This document shows, piece after piece, positions 6,739 through 11,537 of a DNA stretch of 11,537 nt. The notes under the pieces were generated by a model, which was not told where the DNA came from, made no database searches, and saw nothing but the letters and a program-made list of their open reading frames with translations. A program made the position numbers and the translations under genes. The stretch is from an uncultured Lachnospiraceae bacterium (lineage in GTDB: Bacteria; Bacillota; Clostridia; Lachnospirales; Lachnospiraceae): positions 8,141-19,677 of the forward strand of contig CAJUQB010000084.1 of assembly GCA_910588285.1 (NCBI GenBank), in the 5' to 3' direction. Numbering within the stretch: position 1 is the stretch's first letter; every line of letters starts with the position of its first letter.

Positions 6739-6790
6739 ACATTATCCTCCATTTCCATTGTATTTTGAATTTTTTCTGCGCGGCAACTAC

Positions 6791-6819
6791 AGAATACAAC
6801 ACTTTTTTCAAAAATACCA
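6791..6819 (-). promoter_or_regulatory. Candidate promoter of the ABC/protease cluster
   Basis: On the minus strand TGGTAT (6814-6819) stands 17 bp from TATTCT (6791-6796). The -35 hexamer is poor, as expected for an activator-dependent promoter, and is part of the inverted-repeat arm. The leader to the ATG at 6738 would be about 45 bases. A second candidate closer in (TTGCCG 6781-6786 with TACAAT 6757-6762, 18-bp spacer) would start transcription inside the ribosome binding site and is less likely. Confidence 0.5.
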
Positions 6820-6862
6820 TGACGTTTTCAGAAACTTTTTATTTCCAAAAACGTCATGGTAT
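6814..6862. promoter_or_regulatory. Inverted-repeat operator between divergent promoters
   Basis: ATACCATGACGTTTT (6814-6828) is exactly inverted at 6848-6862, with a 19-bp AT-rich spacer. The arms are 34 bp apart from the same point to the same point, about three helical turns. Each arm ends in TGGTAT at the -35 position of an outward-facing promoter. A regulator with two HTH domains per chain is encoded next door and is the obvious candidate to bind here (inference). In RNA it could also form a hairpin, but it lies upstream of both predicted transcription starts. Confidence 0.7.
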
Positions 6863-6885
6863 CCTTTTCCACTATGGTGTATATT
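6857..6885 (+). promoter_or_regulatory. Candidate promoter of the secreted-peptide gene
   Basis: On the plus strand TGGTAT (6857-6862), the end of the right inverted-repeat arm, is 17 bp from TATATT (6880-6885). The predicted start is about 45 bases before the ATG at 6937. The geometry is the same as that of the divergent promoter on the minus strand. Confidence 0.5.
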
Positions 6886-6936
6886 CAATAAAGCAAGGCA
6901 ACTTGCACAAAAGATTATTTATCAGGAGGTACTATT

Positions 6937-7116
6937 ATGATAAAAACAACCAAAAGAAATGCATTTATTACTCTTCTTACCGCACTCTTTCTGCTGATTA
7001 CATGTTCCTTGGCAGTGCCGGCAGGTCTAAATGCCCATAAGTACGCAAACTATAGTGCATTAGAAAATGAACCTGTTCAGCTTTGTTTCGATGATCAGGA
7101 AATAGATGAGACCTAA
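6937..7116 (+). CDS. Small secreted peptide precursor, 59 residues
   Basis: This is the only plus-strand gene. The start ATG has a strong CAGGAGG seven bases upstream. The product begins MIKTTKRNAFITLLTALFLL, a basic N-region plus hydrophobic core. A likely signal peptidase site follows VPA (residues 27-29), with LNA (31-33) as an alternative. The mature part would be about 26-30 residues, with a single cysteine (C50) and an acidic end FDDQEIDET. C23 lies in LITC, which is not a good lipobox because threonine precedes the cysteine. There is no double-glycine leader. Size, signal peptide and position next to a TPR/HTH regulator fit a Phr/PapR-type pheromone precursor. A secreted bacteriocin or cluster substrate is the alternative. 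Its stop overlaps the regulator's stop tail to tail by four bases. I recognise no homologue, so the function is inference. Confidence 0.7.
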   Translation: MIKTTKRNAFITLLTALFLLITCSLAVPAGLNAHKYANYSALENEPVQLCFDDQEIDET

Positions 7117-8951
7117 TACCAGACAACATCAGGATCGTAATGCTTACGATAATAGGAATCTATATAGGCAGTTGACTGACGTATTTCCATCAAATCCCCA
7201 AGATAATATGCCCATTCAAAATATCTTCGGCATTTTTCCTCTGATGCATTTGCAGTTATATGGAGGGCTTCTGCCTTATTCCCCAATAACTTAGACAGCC
7301 TTACCCCTCTGCCGCTTTCAAAGCACAGTTTTATCCCTTTTTCACACATTTCCAGACACTTTTCCAGATTTCCCTGTTCACCATAACAGCAAGATAGATT
7401 TACCACGATAAGCATGCTTGAACCATAACGATCCGCCAGATGAACTTTACTTTGTTCAAACTGTTCCAGCAAATGCTCTAAAATAAATATGCTGTCCTCT
7501 CTCCGACTCTTCTTCTCAAGAGCCAGATTGATTCCATTCAATACCCGCACCTTATCCTTTGTAAAAAACTGCTTCCAAAATTCTTCCTTTCTCCATGCTC
7601 CTTCCTCGCAATTCAATGCCTTTTCACATCTCGCAATATATTCATCCGGAGACAACTGCTTTTCCGCAAACAATATTTGATTTTCTGTTATTTCCAAAGT
7701 CCGGCGGTTTTGCTCATTCTCCATAGGGATCTCTGCCTTCAGCTCCTCCATCAGCCGGCGTGCCTCCGGCAGATTTTTCAATGCCAGGGCACGTTCCAAT
7801 TCCTTATACTTTTCCAGCAGATGGAAATCATCCGTATCCAGCCTTCCGTTATAATAGCTATGCCTTGTGTCCAGCTTATCCATAAGGGCATAAAAATGCT
7901 TCCTGCTGGGGCTGCGCTTCCCGCTTTCAATCCGAGATAAGGTCTCCGGCGCACAGATTTCCTCACTGAGCTGCTCCTGGGAAATGGATTTTTGGGAACG
8001 AAACCTTTGGATCATTTCCCCAATCAGATATATCTCCTGATTTTGGTAAAAGAGCCTGGAATGACTGAGCCCACGGCTCTCCTGGCTGTATTCCTGATAC
8101 ATCTCCAGCAGCGCATCCAGCTGTTTCCTGTATCGGATGGTTTCTTCGGCAGAAGACATATTCCTGCCGCATACCAGGTAGCCTCTCATCAGCTCTGACA
8201 GGTCATAGAGGATCCCCTGCCAGCAGAGCAGCTCCACCGCCTTTTTGCATAACAGCATTCCCTCCAGCTCCTGGCCCTTCTGCAGCAATGGCCACAGCAG
8301 ATTGACTGCCCTGGAGTACACCTTCACCTTGGCCTCATAATCATCATAATGGCCGTCTGCATATTTGCAGATATGGCCAAGAAGCTTCGCTGCCTCCTCT
8401 TCCCGTTCTTCCTTCAGCAGCTCCTCTGCCAGTTCCAGCAAAATGTGCATTTCTTCCACACTGATCCAATATTTGTCTGACCACTCCCGGCAAATCCCCG
8501 GCATGGTAAGCTCCGCTGCCTCCTTCAGATATTGAATGCTTTTCGCAGTATCCCGGTCCTTGCGGTCCGCTGCAATTGCCTGCATCCGGTACACAAATTG
8601 CTGCTGCAGCTTCTGGTTGATTACAATGCTCACGGCTTCCGGCTCCGCCAGCAGCCGCACCAGCTCCGCCATATCCTCCTGCCCAGCAGCTGTCAGTACC
8701 TCTCTCTTCCACTGGAAATAGTTGTACTCCTCCTGCACCACCAGCCGCACCAGCTTATCGGCAGCCTTTCCCAGACGCTGCAGAAATGCCTGCATCAGCA
8801 GGCAGTCCGGAAGCAGCATCCCATACTCATATTTGGAATACGTTCCCTTGGTACACAATCCCTGGCATAGCTGCTCCTGACTCACTCCCTTTTCTTGCCG
8901 TATATGACACAGGATATCTCCTGTTTTTTTCATTAAGTCCTCAATTACCAT
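7113..8951 (-). CDS. Double-HTH, TPR-type transcriptional regulator (RRNPP-like)
   Basis: The protein has 612 residues and appears to be two similar modules in tandem. The first HTH_3/XRE-type domain lies at about 8-66 (ILCHIRQEKGVSQEQLCQGLCTKGTYSKYE) and is followed by helical repeats to about 295. A second HTH lies at about 306-362 (ISQEQLSEEICAPETLSRIESGKRSPS) and is followed by TPR-like helices to the end, e.g. SSMLIVVNLSCCYGEQGNLEKCLEMCEKGI (about 511-540). Single-module proteins of this kind (Rgg, PlcR, PrgX) bind short imported peptides through the helical repeats and switch transcription. The ATG at 8951 has GGAG seven bases upstream; a start at 8933 (MKKTGDIL) after GAGG is also possible, and a TTG at 8975 is less likely. 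It lies 16 bases after the AAA-ATPase gene and is probably co-transcribed with it. It overlaps the convergent peptide gene by four bases and faces the inverted-repeat operator. Confidence 0.82.
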   Translation of the reverse strand: MVIEDLMKKTGDILCHIRQEKGVSQEQLCQGLCTKGTYSKYEYGMLLPDCLLMQAFLQRLGKAADKLVRLVVQEEYNYFQWKREVLTAAGQEDMAELVRLLAEPEAVSIVINQKLQQQFVYRMQAIAADRKDRDTAKSIQYLKEAAELTMPGICREWSDKYWISVEEMHILLELAEELLKEEREEEAAKLLGHICKYADGHYDDYEAKVKVYSRAVNLLWPLLQKGQELEGMLLCKKAVELLCWQGILYDLSELMRGYLVCGRNMSSAEETIRYRKQLDALLEMYQEYSQESRGLSHSRLFYQNQEIYLIGEMIQRFRSQKSISQEQLSEEICAPETLSRIESGKRSPSRKHFYALMDKLDTRHSYYNGRLDTDDFHLLEKYKELERALALKNLPEARRLMEELKAEIPMENEQNRRTLEITENQILFAEKQLSPDEYIARCEKALNCEEGAWRKEEFWKQFFTKDKVRVLNGINLALEKKSRREDSIFILEHLLEQFEQSKVHLADRYGSSMLIVVNLSCCYGEQGNLEKCLEMCEKGIKLCFESGRGVRLSKLLGNKAEALHITANASEEKCRRYFEWAYYLGDLMEIRQSTAYIDSYYRKHYDPDVVWY

Positions 8952-8967
8952 ATCTTTACTCCATGGT

Positions 8968-10707
8968 CTATCCAATCAAAACACGCTTTCCTTCAAATGC
9001 GAAACCATAATGGCGGATTCGCTCCTTCTCAAACCCCCGCTCCACCAGCGCCGCGTCATAGTTTTTCTCCTCGATCTGCTGTAGGGCCGACGCCACGGTT
9101 TCCTCCAGGGAAACCTCCTTCCTCGGCTTTCGCACCTTGAACTCAATGACCATCGGATCCAGTTTGCCCATTTTTCTGGGAATCAGCATAATATCGTAAC
9201 GCCCGAATCCGCTCTCACGGTTGGAAGTGACTTCATAGCTGCCCTTCAGTTCCACCATAAGCCCCAGTACAAAGCCGTGGTAGAAGCGCTCCGGCGCGTC
9301 ATTTCTCGCCGCACTTTCCGCAATATCAAAACTGCTGAAGGTTGTCAGGGCGATATCATTCATAAACTCATTCATGGCTTCTACATCCCCAAGAAGCAGC
9401 GCCTTGATAAAGTCATTATAGGGCACATCCTCCCCGCTGAACCAGTCGCGGAACATACCCTCAAACATCAGCTCCACTTCCCAATTGGTCAACTCCAGGC
9501 GATAAGTATACCTCCTGGTCTCCTGGGAGAAATTCTTCTCTATCACCTTCAAATACCCGCTGGCTAGAAGCAGGCTCCATACGGCCCCATACTTCTTCTG
9601 GAGCTGATCGAAGATAATTTCCTCTTTCCTGCGCATATTTTTGCGCATCAAGGTATACCCGAAGGGTATCTCCTCATCGATCTCCGTTTCCAGGACACCG
9701 CCCTTTAACAGGTTCTCCACAATCATTTTCGTCTCTGCATTCCCCTGACGGATCAGCAGGCCCACCAGGCTGTTGGAGCTTGAGTTCGCCCAATATGCCC
9801 CTACCTTCCTTTTATCTAAGAAATTAATAATCGACCAGGGGTTATAAATATCCCTTTTATTTCCAAAGGTAAATCCATCATACCAGCTTTTTACCTGCTC
9901 CTCATCTTCAGACATCGAAAACTCTTTCAAAGCCTCAAACACTTCTTTTTCCGTAAATCCAAAACACTCTGCATATTTCTCGGAAGTCGTTGTTACTACC
10001 TCCAGGTTATTCAAATCCGAAAAAATGGATTCCTTGCTCACCCGGGTAATTCCTGTCATTATGGAGCGCTCCATATATGGGTTCGTCTTGAAGGTGGAAT
10101 TGAACATACTGCGGATATACTGCACCAGCTCCTTCCAATACCCATATACATACGCCTCCTGCAGGGGCGTATCATATTCATCCAGAAAAATCAGGACCTT
10201 CTGACCATAATAACGGCTCATGTAGTCCGACAGATAGTGCAGCGCAAGAACCGCAACATCATCTGTCATATCAGATGTGACAGAATCAAAAAATAGACGG
10301 TCACGCTCTGTCATTTCTTCTCCATCTCTTACATACCGGTGGACGCCATACAGCTTCTCCAGCATATATTTGATCCCCTGTTTGGTCTCCCTAAGAGTTG
10401 CACCCTTGATATTGGCAAAGCTTAAAAAGATCACCGGATAGCTCCCCTGCAGCTTCCGGTACTTCTCCTCCTCCCAGATGGACAGCCCTTCAAACAGCTC
10501 TCCCCTGTCTTCATATTTCTTGGAAAAAAAGCAGTTCATCATATCCAGATTCAGAGTCTTCCCAAATCGCCGGGGGCGGGTAATCAGGGTGACTGCATCC
10601 CCATTTTCCCACCATTCCCGAATGAAGTCCGTTTTGTCTATCAAAAAATAATCATTCTTCCGTATAAATTCAAAGCTCTGAGCCCCGATTGAAATTGTCC
10701 TGCACAT
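8968..10707 (-). CDS. AAA-ATPase-like protein with C-terminal PD-(D/E)XK nuclease domain, copy 1
   Basis: The protein has 579 residues and matches the clostridial/Bacteroidetes group with an N-terminal AAA-ATPase-like domain and a C-terminal PDDEXK_9 domain. Visible are Walker A RPRRFGKT (44-51), Walker B VLIFLDEYDTPL (171-182), a mid-region WYDGFTFGNKRDIYNPWSIINFL (275-297) and a nuclease-type core of D505 in GFGRYDIML with E522-F-K524 in VIEFKV. The role of the family is not established; defence or mobile-element functions have been considered. The ATG at 10707 (MCRTISIG) is preferred over an upstream GTG because AAGGAGG lies seven bases before it. Relative to its neighbour it has a 17-residue insertion at about 348-364 (PFGYTLMRKNMRRKEEI). 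It follows copy 2 by 21 bases. Confidence 0.88.
   Translation of the reverse strand: MCRTISIGAQSFEFIRKNDYFLIDKTDFIREWWENGDAVTLITRPRRFGKTLNLDMMNCFFSKKYEDRGELFEGLSIWEEEKYRKLQGSYPVIFLSFANIKGATLRETKQGIKYMLEKLYGVHRYVRDGEEMTERDRLFFDSVTSDMTDDVAVLALHYLSDYMSRYYGQKVLIFLDEYDTPLQEAYVYGYWKELVQYIRSMFNSTFKTNPYMERSIMTGITRVSKESIFSDLNNLEVVTTTSEKYAECFGFTEKEVFEALKEFSMSEDEEQVKSWYDGFTFGNKRDIYNPWSIINFLDKRKVGAYWANSSSNSLVGLLIRQGNAETKMIVENLLKGGVLETEIDEEIPFGYTLMRKNMRRKEEIIFDQLQKKYGAVWSLLLASGYLKVIEKNFSQETRRYTYRLELTNWEVELMFEGMFRDWFSGEDVPYNDFIKALLLGDVEAMNEFMNDIALTTFSSFDIAESAARNDAPERFYHGFVLGLMVELKGSYEVTSNRESGFGRYDIMLIPRKMGKLDPMVIEFKVRKPRKEVSLEETVASALQQIEEKNYDAALVERGFEKERIRHYGFAFEGKRVLIG
9383..9452. repeat. 70-bp block identical to 11141-11210 (paralogue copy 1)
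   Basis: This is identical at all 70 positions to the matching segment of copy 2, although nearby coding sequence differs at many positions. It encodes the conserved region FRDWFSGEDVPYNDFIKALLLGDV (partly). Confidence 0.85.
9776..9830. repeat. 55-bp block identical to 11483-11537 (window edge)
   Basis: This covers the INFLDKRKVGAYWANSS coding region of copy 1. The identity is cut by the end of the window, so the true length of the shared block is unknown and at least 55 bp. Confidence 0.8.
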
Positions 10708-10728
10708 AGTCCTGCCTCCTTCCACAGC

Positions 10729-11537
10729 CTAGCCAATCAAAACACGCTTTCCTTCAAATGCGAAGCCCAAGTGGCGGATTCTCCCTTGGGGGATTCCCCG
10801 GGCAATCAGTTCACTGTCATAATTCCTGTCTGCAATCTGCCGTAACGCCTCCTGCACCGTGTCCTCCAGGGTATCCTCATCCTCCGGGTCATGCACCTTG
10901 AACTCCAGCACAAAGGCCGGATCCTCATCCTTACATGGTTCCAGCATCACATCATATCTTCCGAATCCACTCTCCCGATTGGATGTGACGCGATACCTTC
11001 CCATAAGCTCCACCATAAGCCCAAGAACAAAGCCATGATAAAAGCGTTCTGGCTCCGTATCACCGGATGGCCTGTTTCCGGTATCAAAATAGCTAAAGGT
11101 GGCAAGGGCTACCTTATTCATAAACTGGTTCATGGCCTTCACATCCCCAAGAAGCAGCGCCTTGATAAAGTCATTATAGGGCACATCCTCCCCGCTGAAC
11201 CAGTCGCGGATCATATTCCGGAACATCATATATACTTCACGATTTGTCAATTCCAGATGGTAGGTAAACACTCCCGTCTCCTGGGAAAACATTTTATCTA
11301 CCACTTTCAGATAACCGCTGGCCAAAAGCATACTCCAGACAGACCCATATTTCTTCTGGAGCTGGTCAAAAACTATCTCCTCATCGATCTCCGTTTCCAG
11401 GACACCGCCCTTCATCAAATCTTCCACAATTGTCTTGGTCTGGGCATTCCCCTGCCGGATCAATAAGTTTACCAAACGGTTAGAGCTTGAGTTCGCCCAA
11501 TATGCCCCTACCTTCCTTTTATCTAAGAAATTAATAA
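10729..11537 (-). CDS. AAA-ATPase-like/PD-(D/E)XK protein, copy 2, 5' end cut by window edge
   Basis: The frame is open to the window edge (268 residues seen) and corresponds to the C-terminal half of copy 1, from INFLDKRKVGAYWANSSS onward. The nuclease-type core is present: GFGRYDVML followed by VLEFKV (D, then E-x-K). The end GFAFEGKRVLIG is identical to that of copy 1. It lacks the 17-residue insertion of copy 1, reading DEEIVFDQLQKKYG straight through. The ATPase half and the start lie beyond the window. It is the first visible gene of a probable three-gene transcription unit with copy 1 and the double-HTH regulator. Confidence 0.85.
   Translation of the reverse strand, partial: INFLDKRKVGAYWANSSSNRLVNLLIRQGNAQTKTIVEDLMKGGVLETEIDEEIVFDQLQKKYGSVWSMLLASGYLKVVDKMFSQETGVFTYHLELTNREVYMMFRNMIRDWFSGEDVPYNDFIKALLLGDVKAMNQFMNKVALATFSYFDTGNRPSGDTEPERFYHGFVLGLMVELMGRYRVTSNRESGFGRYDVMLEPCKDEDPAFVLEFKVHDPEDEDTLEDTVQEALRQIADRNYDSELIARGIPQGRIRHLGFAFEGKRVLIG
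11141..11210. repeat. 70-bp block identical to 9383-9452 (paralogue copy 2)
   Basis: This is the partner of the block in copy 1. Two more exact blocks join the genes: 8972-9003 with 10733-10764 (32 bp, C-terminus) and 9776-9830 with 11483-11537 (55 bp, continuing to the window edge). Confidence 0.85.

Noticed and set aside
6757..6786. Promoter TTGCCG-18-TACAAT for the ABC cluster
   Set aside because: The predicted start falls inside the GGAGG of the first gene, leaving no usable leader. The promoter at 6791-6819 has better geometry.
6937..7116. Lipoprotein reading of the small peptide through C23
   Set aside because: LITC has threonine before the cysteine instead of G, A or S, and the hydrophobic stretch continues past it to a normal signal peptidase site.
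1..11537. CRISPR array, tRNA, rRNA or integrase attachment site
   Set aside because: No regularly spaced direct repeats, cloverleaf-like segments or rRNA motifs were seen on either strand. The only mobile element found is the IS630 copy. No gap without a gene exceeds about 240 bases outside the IS.

Overview
The window looks like a chromosomal accessory region of a Gram-positive anaerobe of the Clostridia, most likely Lachnospiraceae. This is inferred from the strong GGAGG-type ribosome binding sites, the closely packed genes, the SHGMKK-type ABC ATPase, the IS630-type element and the tandem AAA-ATPase/PD-(D/E)XK proteins. No 16S or other marker is present, so the taxon stays an inference. 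Every gene is on the minus strand except one short secreted-peptide gene on the plus strand.

Layout on the plus coordinate. At 1-1553 is the 5' two-thirds or so of a large FtsX-like ABC permease, cut by the window edge, with its own promoter. At 1752-3024 is an IS630-family insertion sequence whose transposase is split in two frames at a run of seven A. At 3024-6738 is a five-gene minus-strand cluster. In transcription order it encodes a membrane-anchored small protein, a two-TM small protein, an ABC ATPase, a polytopic ABC permease and a membrane zinc metalloprotease of M50 type. At 6739-6936 is a divergent promoter region. At 6937-7116 is a plus-strand gene for a 59-residue peptide with a signal sequence. 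At 7113-8951 is a 612-residue regulator with two separate HTH domains, each followed by helical (TPR-like) repeats. At 8968-10707 and 10729-window end are two tandem paralogous AAA-ATPase/PD-(D/E)XK proteins, the upstream one cut by the window edge.

The most interesting unit is 3024-8951. It combines an RRNPP-like double-HTH regulator, a small secreted peptide, and a dedicated ABC transporter plus membrane protease. The divergent promoter between peptide and ABC cluster carries a perfect 15-bp inverted repeat. Each arm ends in TGGTAT exactly 17 bp from a -10-like hexamer, once on each strand. This predicts joint control of the peptide and the transporter/protease cluster by one DNA-binding protein, most simply the adjacent regulator. 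It reads as a candidate peptide-signalling (or peptide-bacteriocin and immunity) system. That role is inference; the sequence shows the parts and the promoter symmetry.

The IS has landed in the TA of the TAG stop codon of the metalloprotease gene and leaves that stop intact. It separates the cluster from a hairpin and from the FtsX-like gene beyond. The two AAA/nuclease paralogues share long identical DNA blocks (70, at least 55, and 32 bp), which suggests recent duplication or gene conversion. One copy carries a 17-residue insertion relative to the other.
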